The notes beneath the pieces are model-generated. The model searched no databases, was not told where the DNA came from, and worked only from the letters and a program-made list of their open reading frames with translations. Positions 20,381-29,566 of a stretch of DNA of 32,164 nt are shown here, piece after piece (positions within the stretch are counted from its first letter, which is position 1; every line of letters begins with the position of its first letter). This DNA comes from an uncultured Gemmiger sp. (GTDB taxonomy: Bacteria > Bacillota > Clostridia > Oscillospirales > Ruminococcaceae), in NCBI GenBank assembly GCA_947628865.1, contig CANRBN010000005.1, forward strand, positions 1 through 32,164, written 5' to 3'. The position numbers were made by a program, and so were the translations under genes.

Positions 20381-21321
20381 GCGAACGCCACCTCCCCGGT
20401 CTTGGGGTCTTTCAGCCCCAGCAGCGTCATAATGAGCGCCATGCGCATGTACACGCCGTTGTGCGCCTGCTCAAAATAGGCGGCGCGCGGGTCGTCGTCG
20501 ACGGCCAGGCTGATCTCGTTCACGCGCGGCAGCGGGTGCAGCACCGCCATATCAGGGCGGGCCAGCGCCATCTTTTCGGCGGTGAGGATGTAGCTGTTTT
20601 TGAGGCGCACATAGTCCTCCTCGTTGAAAAACCGCTCGCGCTGCACGCGGGTCATGTACAGGATGTCCAGCTCCGGCAGCGCCTGCTCGAGGCTGCGCAC
20701 CTCGGTGTAGGGGATGCCGCGGGGGCTGAGCACCTCCTCGATGATATAGTCCGGCACGCGCAGCTCCTCGGGCGAGATGAGCACAAAGCGCATGCTTTCG
20801 CAGCGGGCGAGGCTTTTGATCAGCGAATGAACCGTCCGCCCGAACTTGAGGTCGCCGCAAAGCCCGATGACGAGCCCGTCCAGCGTGCCCTTGCGGCGGC
20901 GGATGGTCATCATGTCGAGAAGCGTCTGGGTGGGGTGGCTGTGGCCGCCGTCGCCGGCGTTGATGACCGGGATGCGGCTGTAGCGCGCGGCGCGCGCGGC
21001 GGCGCCCTCCTTGGGGTGGCGCATGGCGGCGATGTCGGCGTAGCAGCTCACGATGCGGATGGTATCGGCCACCGTCTCGCCCTTGGCGGCGCTGGAAACG
21101 CCGGCATCCGGAAAGCCGATGACCTGCCCGCCCAGATTGAGCATGGCCGCCTCGAACGAGAGGCGCGTGCGGGTGCTGGGCTCATAAAACAGCGTCGCCA
21201 GCCGTCTGCGCGCCGCCACGTCGCGGTAGGCGGCGGGGTCGTCGCGGATGCGGTCGGCAAGATCCATCAGGCGCAGCGTCTCGGGCAGGGTGAAATCCGC
21301 GGGGTCGATCAGATGGCGCAT
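20374..21321 (-). CDS. pyrB: Aspartate carbamoyltransferase catalytic subunit
   Basis: PyrB joins carbamoyl phosphate and aspartate, the first committed step of pyrimidine synthesis. The 315-residue protein shows the carbamoyl-phosphate loop [22 protein letters not shown], the MTRVQRERF loop and the HPLPRVNEI motif that closes on aspartate. ATG 21321 is chosen because GGGAG lies seven bases upstream. A GTG six bases earlier is too close to that site. It starts 15 bp after the nth stop, and no pyrimidine-responsive leader or PyrR site is visible in that short gap, so expression would depend on the nth promoter. Confidence 0.97.
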   Translation of the reverse strand: MRHLIDPADFTLPETLRLMDLADRIRDDPAAYRDVAARRRLATLFYEPSTRTRLSFEAAMLNLGGQVIGFPDAGVSSAAKGETVADTIRIVSCYADIAAMRHPKEGAAARAARYSRIPVINAGDGGHSHPTQTLLDMMTIRRRKGTLDGLVIGLCGDLKFGRTVHSLIKSLARCESMRFVLISPEELRVPDYIIEEVLSPRGIPYTEVRSLEQALPELDILYMTRVQRERFFNEEDYVRLKNSYILTAEKMALARPDMAVLHPLPRVNEISLAVDDDPRAAYFEQAHNGVYMRMALIMTLLGLKDPKTGEVAFAC

Positions 21322-21336
21322 GGGCACACTCCCTTT

Positions 21337-21999
21337 TTATACGGTCAAAGTCTCTTTGGGCGCCGCCACGCCGTTTTTGGCGCAGAGATCGGCAAGGCAG
21401 CAGCGCGCGCAGGCGGGCGCGGTGCGCGCCGAGCAGACGGCGCGCCCGTGGTATACGAGACGGTGGCAGAAATCGCTGCCCTCGGCGGGCGGGATGATGG
21501 CCCACAGCGCTTTTTCCACCTTGGCCGGCTCCCGGACACCGTCCACCAGCCCGATGCGGTTCGCAAGGCGGATGCAGTGCGTATCGGTCACGATGGCGGG
21601 CTTGCCGAACACGTCCCCCATGATGAGGTTGGCGCTCTTGCGCCCCACGCCCGGCAGGGCCAGCAGCTCGTCGAACGTGTCGGGCACGCGGCAGGCGTAG
21701 CGGTCGCGCAGCACGCGCATGCAGGCGCTGATGTCCCGCGCCTTGCTGCGGCCCAGCCCGCAGGGGCGGACGATGGCCTCGATCTCGTCGGGCCCGGCGT
21801 CGGCCAGCGCCTGGACGGTGGGGTATTTGGCGAACAGATCCCTGACCACCACGTTCACCCGCTCGTCGGTGCACTGGGCGGCCAGGCGGACCTCGACCAA
21901 AAGCTGCCACGCGTGGTCATAATCCAGCGTGCAGGCGGCCAGCGGATATTCGTTTTTGAGGCGCTCGATGCAGGCGAGCGCCAATTCCTGCTTGTCCAC
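21337..21999 (-). CDS. nth: Endonuclease III (DNA base-excision glycosylase)
   Basis: Nth removes oxidised pyrimidines and nicks the abasic site. The 220-residue protein has the helix-hairpin-helix LPGVGRKSAN with the catalytic Lys, and TDTH with the catalytic Asp. A C-terminal 4Fe-4S cluster motif is present, but the first spacing is C-x7-C rather than the usual C-x6-C, followed by the usual x2 and x5. GTG 21999 is preferred: GGGG lies eight bases upstream, and the upstream in-frame ATG at 22047 lies before the predicted transcription start. It heads a five-gene minus-strand run (nth-pyrB-pyrI-FTR-like-gluconate 5-dehydrogenase). Confidence 0.95.
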   Translation of the reverse strand: MDKQELALACIERLKNEYPLAACTLDYDHAWQLLVEVRLAAQCTDERVNVVVRDLFAKYPTVQALADAGPDEIEAIVRPCGLGRSKARDISACMRVLRDRYACRVPDTFDELLALPGVGRKSANLIMGDVFGKPAIVTDTHCIRLANRIGLVDGVREPAKVEKALWAIIPPAEGSDFCHRLVYHGRAVCSARTAPACARCCLADLCAKNGVAAPKETLTV

Positions 22000-22028
22000 G
22001 GCAAAGCCCCATCCCCTGAACCTTTTAC

Positions 22029-22057
22029 TTGATAATACCACGCCCATCCGCTATAAT
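22029..22057 (+). promoter_or_regulatory. rarA promoter (overlaps nth promoter)
   Basis: TTGATA (22029-22034), a 17-bp spacer and TATAAT (22052-22057) make a near-consensus promoter about 37 bp before the rarA start. Confidence 0.8.
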
Positions 22058-22061
22058 GCAA
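22032..22061 (-). promoter_or_regulatory. nth operon promoter (overlaps rarA promoter)
   Basis: On the minus strand TTGCAT (22061-22056), an 18-bp spacer and TATTAT (22037-22032) form a promoter. It occupies the same stretch as the rarA promoter on the other strand. Confidence 0.65.
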
Positions 22062-22093
22062 GTAAAACAGTAAATGTCAGGGGGCTTTTTGGC

Positions 22094-23353
22094 ATGGAAC
22101 CTTTGGCGCACCGTTTGCGCCCGCGCACGCTCGGCGAGGTCTGCGGCCAGCAGCATCTGCTGGGGCCGGGCAAGGTCTTCCGCCGCACGGTGGAAAGCGG
22201 CCATATCCCCAACATGATCTTCTACGGCCCCTCCGGCGTGGGCAAGACCACGGTGGCCGGCATCATCGCCGCGCAAAGCGGCATGCGGCTGCACAAGCTC
22301 AACGGCACCACCGCCTCCACCAGCGACATCAAGGGCGTGCTGGCCGAGATCGGCACGCTGGCCGACGAGGGCGGCATCCTCTTGTACCTCGACGAGATCC
22401 AGTATTTCAACAAGCGCCAGCAGCAAAGCCTGCTCGAATGTGTCGAGCAGGGCACCGTCACGCTCATCGCCTCGACCACCGAGAACCCCTACTTTTACGT
22501 CTACAACGCGCTGCTCTCGCGCTGCACGGTGTTCGAGTTCAAGGCCCTGACCGCCGACGATATCGTCGACGGCCTGCGCACCGCCGCCGTCCGCCTGTCC
22601 GAGGAGGAAACGCCCGTCGACATCGCCCCGGATGCGCTCGAATACCTCGCGCAGAGCGCCGGGGGCGACATGCGCAAGGCGCTTGGCAACCTGGAATTCG
22701 CGTACAACGCCGCCCCGGTGGAGGCCGGGCGCCGCGCCGTCACGCTCGAAATGGTGCGGCAGGTCGCGCAGCACACCGCCATGCGGTATGACAAGCTCGG
22801 CGACGACCACTATGACATCGTCTCCGCCTACCAGAAATCCATGCGCGGCTCCGACCCCGACGCCGCGCTGCACTACCTGGCCCGCCTGCTGGAAGCGGGC
22901 GACCTGCCCAGCGCCTGCCGCCGGCTGATGGTCTGCGCGTGCGAGGATGTCGGCCTTGCGTGGCCGCAGATCATCCCCATCGTCAAGGCGGCGGTGGACA
23001 TCGCCAACGCCGTCGGCCTGCCCGAGGCCCAGCTGCCGCTGGCCGACGCCGTCATCCTCGTGGCCACGGCGCCCAAATCGAACGCCGGGTGCATGGCCAT
23101 CGAGGCGGCTGCCGCCGACATCAAGGCGGGCCGCAGCGGCCCCATCCCGCGCCAGCTGCAAAACAAGCACTATGACGGCGCCGACGCGGTCGTCAAGGGC
23201 CAGCACTACCTCTACCCGCACAGCTTTGAGAACCACTGGGTCGAGCAGCAGTACCTGCCCGATGCCATCCGCGACGCGCGCTACTATGTCCCCGGTGACA
23301 ACAAAAATGAGCAGGCTTTCGCCGAATATTGGAAAAAAATCAAGAAAAAATGA
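22094..23353 (+). CDS. rarA: Replication-associated recombination protein A (AAA ATPase)
   Basis: RarA (MgsA) is a clamp-loader-like ATPase that acts at stalled replication forks. The 419-residue protein begins [20 protein letters not shown], has Walker A GPSGVGKT, Walker B YLDEIQYF, the sensor region [18 protein letters not shown] and the family's C-terminal tetramerisation domain ([30 protein letters not shown]). ATG 22094 has AGGGGG nine bases upstream. It is divergent from nth, so two DNA-repair genes share one promoter region. A terminator follows at 23388-23422. Confidence 0.96.
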   Translation: MEPLAHRLRPRTLGEVCGQQHLLGPGKVFRRTVESGHIPNMIFYGPSGVGKTTVAGIIAAQSGMRLHKLNGTTASTSDIKGVLAEIGTLADEGGILLYLDEIQYFNKRQQQSLLECVEQGTVTLIASTTENPYFYVYNALLSRCTVFEFKALTADDIVDGLRTAAVRLSEEETPVDIAPDALEYLAQSAGGDMRKALGNLEFAYNAAPVEAGRRAVTLEMVRQVAQHTAMRYDKLGDDHYDIVSAYQKSMRGSDPDAALHYLARLLEAGDLPSACRRLMVCACEDVGLAWPQIIPIVKAAVDIANAVGLPEAQLPLADAVILVATAPKSNAGCMAIEAAAADIKAGRSGPIPRQLQNKHYDGADAVVKGQHYLYPHSFENHWVEQQYLPDAIRDARYYVPGDNKNEQAFAEYWKKIKKK

Positions 23354-23387
23354 GCCATCCCGCACAGGATAGCGATTCTCCTTATTT

Positions 23388-23422
23388 ACGGGCAGGCGCG
23401 CCGCGATGCGCCCGCCCGTTTT
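23388..23422 (+). terminator. Rho-independent terminator of rarA
   Basis: ACGGGC-A-GGCGC (23388-23399) pairs with GCGCC-C-GCCCGT (23408-23419) with one mismatch, followed by TTTTGATTT. Confidence 0.75.
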
Positions 23423-23471
23423 GATTTGTAATTTGTTCCTGTTATTCGTAAAAATATCACAGTTTGAATGA

Positions 23472-23500
23472 TTGCAAAGCACCCCGCCATCCCCTATAAT
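23472..23500 (+). promoter_or_regulatory. Promoter of the Fur-family gene, with possible Per-box-like site
   Basis: TTGCAA (23472-23477), a 17-bp spacer and TATAAT (23495-23500) form the promoter. The stretch from 23494 on, CTATAATAAACATAAG, resembles the PerR operator TTATAAT-N-ATTATAA at 11 of 14 positions. Much of that match is the -10 box itself, so the operator reading is weak. Confidence 0.65.
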
Positions 23501-23574
23501 AAACATAAGAAAAAGTTGTAGTTTTGCCCGTGATTCCGCTGTTCAACACATCCCACAAGCAAGGAGCCACCCCC

Positions 23575-23949
23575 ATGCGTTACTCTCATCAACGGGAATT
23601 GATCCTGCGGGAAGTACGCTCCCGCAAAGACCATCCCACAGCTGAGATGATCTGCACCGCACTGCGGGCGGAGTCACCGCGGCTGAGCCTTGGCACCGTC
23701 TACCGCGACCTCAACACACTGGTCGAGCGCGGCGATATCAGCAGGGTCTGCGTACCGGGCGGAGCGGATCGCTTTGACGGGGAGACCGTGCCCCACCAGC
23801 ATCTGTACTGCCGCCGCTGCCATAAGGTCGAAAGCCTGTACATCCCCACCCAGAAGCTGCAGGGCTTCCTGGATGCCTGCCCCGGCGTCAAGGCCGAGAG
23901 CTACAGCCTCATCGCGTTCGGCCTGTGCTCCGACTGCGCCGGAAACTGA
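23575..23949 (+). CDS. Fur-family (PerR-like) metal-dependent repressor
   Basis: This 124-residue protein has the Fur-family winged helix (HPTAEMICTALRAESPRLSLGTVYRDL in two blocks) and a dimerisation domain with HQH and two structural zinc Cys pairs (CRRC and CSDC). The HPTAE start of the helix-turn-helix and the RFD segment look more like PerR than Fur or Zur. In PerR an Asp five residues after the second zinc Cys helps bind the regulatory metal; by my alignment this position is Ser (CHKVESLYIP), so peroxide sensing may be altered. ATG 23575 has AAGGAG eight bases upstream; an in-frame GTG-type start further up lacks support. Single-gene unit with own promoter and terminator. Confidence 0.88.
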   Translation: MRYSHQRELILREVRSRKDHPTAEMICTALRAESPRLSLGTVYRDLNTLVERGDISRVCVPGGADRFDGETVPHQHLYCRRCHKVESLYIPTQKLQGFLDACPGVKAESYSLIAFGLCSDCAGN

Positions 23950-23968
23950 TACCCTACCACAAGACCGT

Positions 23969-23994
23969 CGGGCGCCCCTTTTGCGGGGCGCCCG
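23969..23994 (+). terminator. Terminator-like hairpin after the Fur-family gene
   Basis: CGGGCGCCCC (23969-23978) pairs exactly with GGGGCGCCCG (23985-23994) around TTTTGC. The T-run after it is absent, though A+T-rich sequence follows. Confidence 0.55.
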
Positions 23995-24023
23995 CATGCT
24001 GTCAAAATATATTCATTTTTTAG

Positions 24024-24262
24024 ATCCATCGCCCTCGGCTGACATGCTCGCGCCCGCAGGCGCATGTCGGAGGCCAACCGCGCAGAGCGCGGCTCTCAGG
24101 CCGCAGACGCAGACGAGGTCGATACCTCTAGAGCAAAAAATGCCGTTCGAGTCGCCTTTAGGCATGAGAACGGCATTTTTCGCGACGGGGTGTGTCCTGT
24201 GAGAGGGGTGCCGGCGGACTGGCGCGGCCAGCGCAGCCGAACCCCTCTTTTGCAGCATGTCG
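24024..24262 (-). repeat. Intergenic repeat element, copy B (longest copy)
   Basis: Read on the minus strand it begins GACATGCTGCAAAAGAGGGG, forms the first hairpin (GAGGGG 24203-24208 with CCCCTC 24242-24247), then the terminator hairpin (24135-24180), then GCTCTAGAGGTATCG and a tail ending CGATGGAT. It is the inverted counterpart of copy C at 26816-26992, with about 62 extra bases in the tail that include the inverted repeat GACATGC/GCATGTC (24041-24047 and 24062-24068). It carries no gene and lies upstream of the lipase-glpK operon. Confidence 0.85.
24135..24180. terminator. Terminator hairpin within repeat copy B
   Basis: TGCCGTTC (24141-24148) pairs with GAACGGCA (24168-24175), with an inner GCC/GGC stem, six A before and five T after. 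It could work in both directions. Confidence 0.7.
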
Positions 24263-24312
24263 CCCGATTTATGTGTCTCTCCGTGGCAGCCAACAAAAAT
24301 GCGGGGCGGCCC

Positions 24313-24340
24313 TTGCGTTTTTTTGTACACATGGTACAAT
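24313..24340 (+). promoter_or_regulatory. Lipase-glpK promoter with overlapping dyad
   Basis: TTGCGT (24313-24318), a 16-bp spacer and TACAAT (24335-24340) form the promoter. The dyad TTGTAC-N5-GTACAA (24323-24328 and 24334-24339) covers the spacer and most of the -10 box, a good place for a repressor. The binding protein is unknown. Confidence 0.6.
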
Positions 24341-24371
24341 GATACCAACAACAAAAAAGGAGGCTCCGCCC

Positions 24372-25315
24372 ATGCCCGAGCTGCACTGTGAAAACATCAC
24401 CTATCCCTCCGCGGATGGGGCGCACACCATCGCCGCGTATCTCTACACCGTGCCGGGGGTCAAGGTGCGGGCCGTCATCCAGCTGTGCCACGGCATGACC
24501 GAATACATCGGTCGCTACCGCCACATGGCGCAGTTTTATGCCGAACACGGCATCGCGCTGGCCGGCAACGACCATCTGGGCCACGGCAACAGCGCCGCGC
24601 CGCAGGAGCGCGGCCATTACGGCGAGAAGAACGGCCGCTTCCACCTGCTCAAGGATCTGCACACGATGAACGGCATCCTGCACGAGCGCTTCCCCGGCCT
24701 GCCGCTCATCTTTTACGGGCACAGCATGGGCAGCTTCTACGCGCGCTGGTATGCCGAGGTCTGGCCCGATACCATCTCGATGCTCGTCATCAGCGGCACG
24801 GCGGGGCCTGGCCTCAAGAACCCGTTTGGCCGCCTGCTGGCCGGCGCCGTGGCCGGTGTGCGCGGTGACCGGTACGTCTCGCGCATCATCCCGGCGCTGG
24901 CGCACGGCAGCTACAACGCCCGCATCCCGGACGCCGCCGATCACGATGCCTGGCTCACGCGGGACACGGGCTGGTCAAAGAGGCAGCTCTCCGACGGCAT
25001 GGGCGGCTTTACGTTCACCGCCGGCACCTACCGCGAGATGCTGGCGACGCTCTGCCACGTCAGCAGCAAAAGGTGGGCGCGGCACATCCGCAAGGATCTG
25101 CCGGTGCTCCTCATCGCCGGCGCCGAGGATCCGGTGGGGGACTACGGCAAGGGCCCGCGCGCGGTGTGGGCGATGCTCGGCGACGCCGGCGTGCGCGACC
25201 TGACCTGCCAGATCTGGGAGGGAGGCCGCCACGAGATGCACAACGAGCTCAACCGCGACGAGGTGTTCGACTACTGCCTGACCTGGATGGAAGACCGCAT
25301 CGGAAGGGAGACGAA

Positions 25316-25319
<4 letters not shown>
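24372..25319 (+). CDS. Alpha/beta hydrolase, monoacylglycerol-lipase-like
   Basis: This 315-residue hydrolase has the nucleophile elbow GHSMGS with Ser118, an oxyanion region in [22 protein letters not shown] typical of monoacylglycerol lipases, an acid candidate in [10 protein letters not shown] and the catalytic His in GGRHEMHNE. No signal peptide or membrane span is visible, so it should act in the cytoplasm. It would release glycerol or fatty acids from acylglycerols or related esters. The start has AAAGGAGG seven bases upstream. It overlaps glpK by four bases (ATGA), so lipase and glycerol kinase are co-translated, which supports a glycerol-releasing role. The exact ester substrate is not known. 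Confidence 0.9.
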
Positions 25320-26815
<1,496 letters not shown>

Positions 26816-26845
<30 letters not shown>

Positions 26846-26992
26846 GCTGGCTGCGCCAGACCGCCTGCGCCCCTCTCTTGGACACACCCCGTCGCAAAAA
26901 ATGCCGTTCTCATGCCTAAAGGCGACTCGAACGGCTTTTTTTGCTCTAGAGGTATCGCCCTCGTCTGCGCATGTCAGCCGAGGCCGATGGAT
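26816..26992 (+). repeat. Intergenic repeat element, copy C
   Basis: The element begins CGACACGCTGCAAAAGAGGG, has a first hairpin (GAGGGG 26831-26836 with CCCCTC 26870-26875), a terminator hairpin (GCCGTTC 26903-26909 with GAACGGC 26929-26935), then GCTCTAGAGGTATCG and the tail ending CGATGGAT. It fills the whole space between two convergent genes: it holds the glpK stop and ends one base before the permease stop codon. It is inverted relative to copy B. Confidence 0.85.
26897..26942. terminator. Terminator between glpK and the ABC permease (within repeat C)
   Basis: The hairpin GCCGTTC/GAACGGC with inner GCC-TAAA-GGC has an A-run before and seven T after, so it can serve both convergent operons. 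Confidence 0.8.
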
Positions 26993-27631
26993 TCAGAGAA
27001 CACCTTTTTCGACAGTCTGAAGCCGCAGCTGTGCATGCCGCACGCCGAACGCGGCGGCGAACAGCGCCGCCGCGCCCGCCAGCACGGCGCCCTTGGGCAT
27101 GCCCTGCCCGGTCGTGACGCGCAGCAGTGAGAACGCCCCCAGCCGACCGGTCAGCTGGTCGAACAGCAGCCAGGCCATCGGCGGCAGGGCGCCGGCCACC
27201 GTGCCGCCCGCCGCGGTGGCCGCGAGCAGCGCCAGCCCGCCCAAAAACAGCGCGTTCACAAAAAAGGCGGAGGCCATCCGGGGCCCCGCCGCACAGCCGC
27301 GCAGCCAAAGCGCGAGCGTGCACAGGGCGGCCAGCACGGCGGCGGCCAGCGCGCCCCGCACGGCGCGCAGCGCACAGCAGACAAGGTACGGCACACGCCG
27401 CGCGGCCACGCAGTCCCGCAGACCGCGCCCTTGCTCGGGCGCGAACAGGCCGATGAACAAAAGCACGCCGCACACCGGGGCATACCCCTCGAGCAGGCGG
27501 GCCGTCTCGGCGCCGGACAGGTTCTCAGTGCCGAACACGAGCGTCAGCCCCGCCAGCCAGGCCAGCGCCGCCAGCACCGGCTCCGGCCCCGTTACGCGCG
27601 CCTGCCAGCGCATCAGATGCCAGACCGCCAT
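26993..27631 (-). CDS. ABC transporter permease subunit, small
   Basis: This 212-residue, Ala- and Leu-rich protein has about five or six membrane segments and no recognisable catalytic motif. It starts MAVWHLMRWQARVTG with AGGGGGG upstream and overlaps the end of the larger permease by 19 bp. As the second membrane protein after an ABC ATPase, it is most likely the partner permease, much as LanE/LanG-type pairs stand behind LanF. The family cannot be named from sequence. Its stop codon directly adjoins repeat copy C, which supplies the operon's terminator. Confidence 0.7.
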   Translation of the reverse strand: MAVWHLMRWQARVTGPEPVLAALAWLAGLTLVFGTENLSGAETARLLEGYAPVCGVLLFIGLFAPEQGRGLRDCVAARRVPYLVCCALRAVRGALAAAVLAALCTLALWLRGCAAGPRMASAFFVNALFLGGLALLAATAAGGTVAGALPPMAWLLFDQLTGRLGAFSLLRVTTGQGMPKGAVLAGAAALFAAAFGVRHAQLRLQTVEKGVL

Positions 27632-28770
27632 ACCGCCACCCCCCTGCGCCGGCAGCGCAGCGCCCAAACCGCCGCCGCCAGCAGTACGCCGGCCAGCGCC
27701 AGCGCCGCCGCGCGCCCGGCCAGCAGCCGCGCGAGCCCCCGCCGAAACACAAGATATCCGCCCACCGCGTTGTGCCGCGGCGTGAGCAGATTTGCATAGG
27801 TCGATCCGTTCGACAGCCCGCCCGCCCCCGACGCCGCGCACAGCCAGCCCAGCGCCGGCCACAACGCCGCCCCCGCCGCCGTGCCGGTGGCGAGCGTGAG
27901 CGCCGCGCCGCCCGCGATCTCCAGCGCCAGCGTCGGCAGCAGCCACAGCGCGCTGTAGCCGAAAAACGCGCCCGGGGCGATGCTCCGCCACCCGTACAGG
28001 CCGGCATAATACGCCGTCAGGCCGATGTCCATCACAAGGACCGGCAGAAACTCCAGCGCCAGCAGCGCCGCGCAGCGCGCCCCCACGAGCGCCGCGCCCG
28101 GCACCCGCCGCACCCATATGGCGGCAGCGCCGCCGCGCCCTGCGCCAACATCCTGCCGGAACAGCGCCACCGCCGGCAGCGCGCCGAACAGCGCCAGCGC
28201 GATGACCGCGTAATCGCAAAAGAGGCGCGCGAACGCCCCGGTGTAACGGTCATGCGCCATGCAGGCCTCGTATTCCGCCACAAGGTCGGCATAGGTGGCC
28301 GGCACAAGGCCGTATTTCTGTTCAAGGCCCGCCGGCGCCCAGTCGCTCCCGCCGCCGAGGATGCGGTCGGCCTTTTCCATGCCGGCGGTGAACGCCTCCC
28401 ACGTCACACCGGGCCGCAGCGTGCCGTCCGGCGCGCACAGGGCGTCCAGAACCTCGCCCAGCGCTGCGTGCTGCGCATCGCTCGGGCGCACCGAGCGGTA
28501 GATGCACAGCGGCGGGGGATAGGTCACGAAGCGATCCTCCTGCCAGGCGGCGCGCAGCGCGGCGGCCGCCTCGGGCATGATGCGCGCCTCGTCCCCGCTC
28601 GGCACCAGCGTGTTCAGCTCGTCGCCCGGCTGCGGGGGCACGAAAGCGCTCAGCCCCTCGTTCACCGGCAGGGCGTCCTGCCCCCACAAAAACAGCACGA
28701 GCGCCGCCGCGTACAGCCAATAGACCACGCTTTTCGCCACCCGGCGGCATTCCCACAAAAACAGCTGCAT
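27613..28770 (-). CDS. ABC transporter permease with a large outer domain
   Basis: The 385-residue protein starts with a cytoplasmic MQLFLWECRRVAKS, one membrane segment (about 15-30), then roughly 150 residues of soluble, probably extracytoplasmic sequence (PVNEGLSAFVPP to AEYEACMAHDRYTG), then about five membrane segments. This is the ABC-2-type export permease layout, with the large loop between segments 1 and 2. The start overlaps the ATPase stop by one base (TGATG). The substrate is unknown. The loop could receive a peptide or lipid ligand, as in resistance-type transporters, but I see no diagnostic motif. Confidence 0.8.
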   Translation of the reverse strand: MQLFLWECRRVAKSVVYWLYAAALVLFLWGQDALPVNEGLSAFVPPQPGDELNTLVPSGDEARIMPEAAAALRAAWQEDRFVTYPPPLCIYRSVRPSDAQHAALGEVLDALCAPDGTLRPGVTWEAFTAGMEKADRILGGGSDWAPAGLEQKYGLVPATYADLVAEYEACMAHDRYTGAFARLFCDYAVIALALFGALPAVALFRQDVGAGRGGAAAIWVRRVPGAALVGARCAALLALEFLPVLVMDIGLTAYYAGLYGWRSIAPGAFFGYSALWLLPTLALEIAGGAALTLATGTAAGAALWPALGWLCAASGAGGLSNGSTYANLLTPRHNAVGGYLVFRRGLARLLAGRAAALALAGVLLAAAVWALRCRRRGVAVWRSGI

Positions 28771-29498
28771 CAGTCCTTGCCTCCCTGCACGCAGGCAAGA
28801 TATGCCCGCTCCAGATCACCGGCCCCCGTGCGGGCCTTGAGGTCCGCCACCGTGCCGGCGTAGCGCACCCGCCCCGCGTCCAGCACGGCCAGACCGCCGC
28901 ACACGGCCTCGATGTCCGGCGCGATGTGGGTCGAGAACAGCACCACCCGCCCGCCGGCGGCCAGCCTTGCCAGCAGCGCGCGCAGGCGCACGCGCTCCTC
29001 GGGGTCAAGGCCGGCTGTCGGCTCGTCGACGATGAGCACCGGCGGGTCGTGCAAAATGGCCTGTGCCATGCCCAGCCGCCGCAGCATCCCGCCCGAGAGC
29101 GCGCCCACCCGCTTGTCGGCCTGCTCCTCCAGATGGAGCAGGCGCAGCACCGCCGGCACGCGCCGCCGCAGCAGCGGGCGCTCAAGGCCCGAGAGCGTGC
29201 CGAGATAGCCGAGCGCCTCGCGCACGGTGAGGGACGGGTAGGCCGCGAAATCCTGCGGCAGATACCCCACCATCGCCCGCACCCGCGCCGCCTGCGCGGT
29301 GGGCACGCCGTTCACCGTCACGCGGCCCTCACGGCAGGGCAGCAGCGTGGCGACGGTGCGCATCAGCGTCGTCTTGCCGGCGCCGTTGCGCCCCAACAGC
29401 CCGTACAGCCCCGGCGGCACGGTCAGGCTCACGTCGCAGAGCGCCGCCTTGCGGCCATAGCGCAGGGTCAAATGCTCGATACAAATGCCTGTCTGCAT
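28770..29498 (-). CDS. ABC transporter ATP-binding protein
   Basis: This 242-residue ATPase has Walker A GRNGAGKTT, a Q-loop in VGYLPQDFAAYPSLTVREAL, signature LSGGMLRRLGMAQA, Walker B VLIVDEPTAGLDPEE and the switch His in FSTHIAPDIE. It resembles the ATPases of two-gene ABC-2 export systems (drug or peptide export and immunity). The start at 29498 is preceded by AAAGGGGG, but that site is also one arm of a hairpin (29508-29533), so translation may be controlled. It is followed by two permeases and preceded by a two-component system on the same strand. A promoter overlaps the end of the kinase gene. Confidence 0.93.
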   Translation of the reverse strand: MQTGICIEHLTLRYGRKAALCDVSLTVPPGLYGLLGRNGAGKTTLMRTVATLLPCREGRVTVNGVPTAQAARVRAMVGYLPQDFAAYPSLTVREALGYLGTLSGLERPLLRRRVPAVLRLLHLEEQADKRVGALSGGMLRRLGMAQAILHDPPVLIVDEPTAGLDPEERVRLRALLARLAAGGRVVLFSTHIAPDIEAVCGGLAVLDAGRVRYAGTVADLKARTGAGDLERAYLACVQGGKD

Positions 29499-29500
29499 AC

Positions 29501-29533
29501 AAAAAAGCCCCCTTTGCGTTTTCTGCAAGGGGG
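29501..29533 (-). terminator. Attenuator-like hairpin over the ABC ATPase ribosome binding site
   Basis: On the minus strand CCCCCTTGC (29533-29525) pairs with GCAAAGGGGG (29517-29508) with one bulged A, followed by C and six T, then the start codon at 29498. It looks like an intrinsic terminator, but its 3' arm is also the Shine-Dalgarno sequence, so it could stop transcription or hide the ribosome binding site. Confidence 0.6.
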
Positions 29534-29537
29534 AGCA

Positions 29538-29566
29538 TAGCACCGGATCATCTATTTTTTATCAAC
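29538..29566 (-). promoter_or_regulatory. Candidate ABC operon promoter with TCS motif
   Basis: On the minus strand TTGATA, a 17-bp spacer and TGCTAT form a promoter that overlaps the kinase stop codon. The -35 box lies in GTTGATAAAAA (29566-29556), an 11-mer also found at the response-regulator promoter; six bases follow that partly repeat GTTGAT (ATAGAT). Confidence 0.45.

Noticed and set aside
22000-22047. nth start at the upstream ATG (22047)
   Set aside because: No ribosome binding site, and it lies upstream of the start point expected from the minus-strand promoter.
26993-28219. A longer upstream start for the small permease (408 residues)
   Set aside because: The added N-terminal part is the wrong-frame shadow of the larger permease; the ATG at 27631 has a good ribosome binding site.
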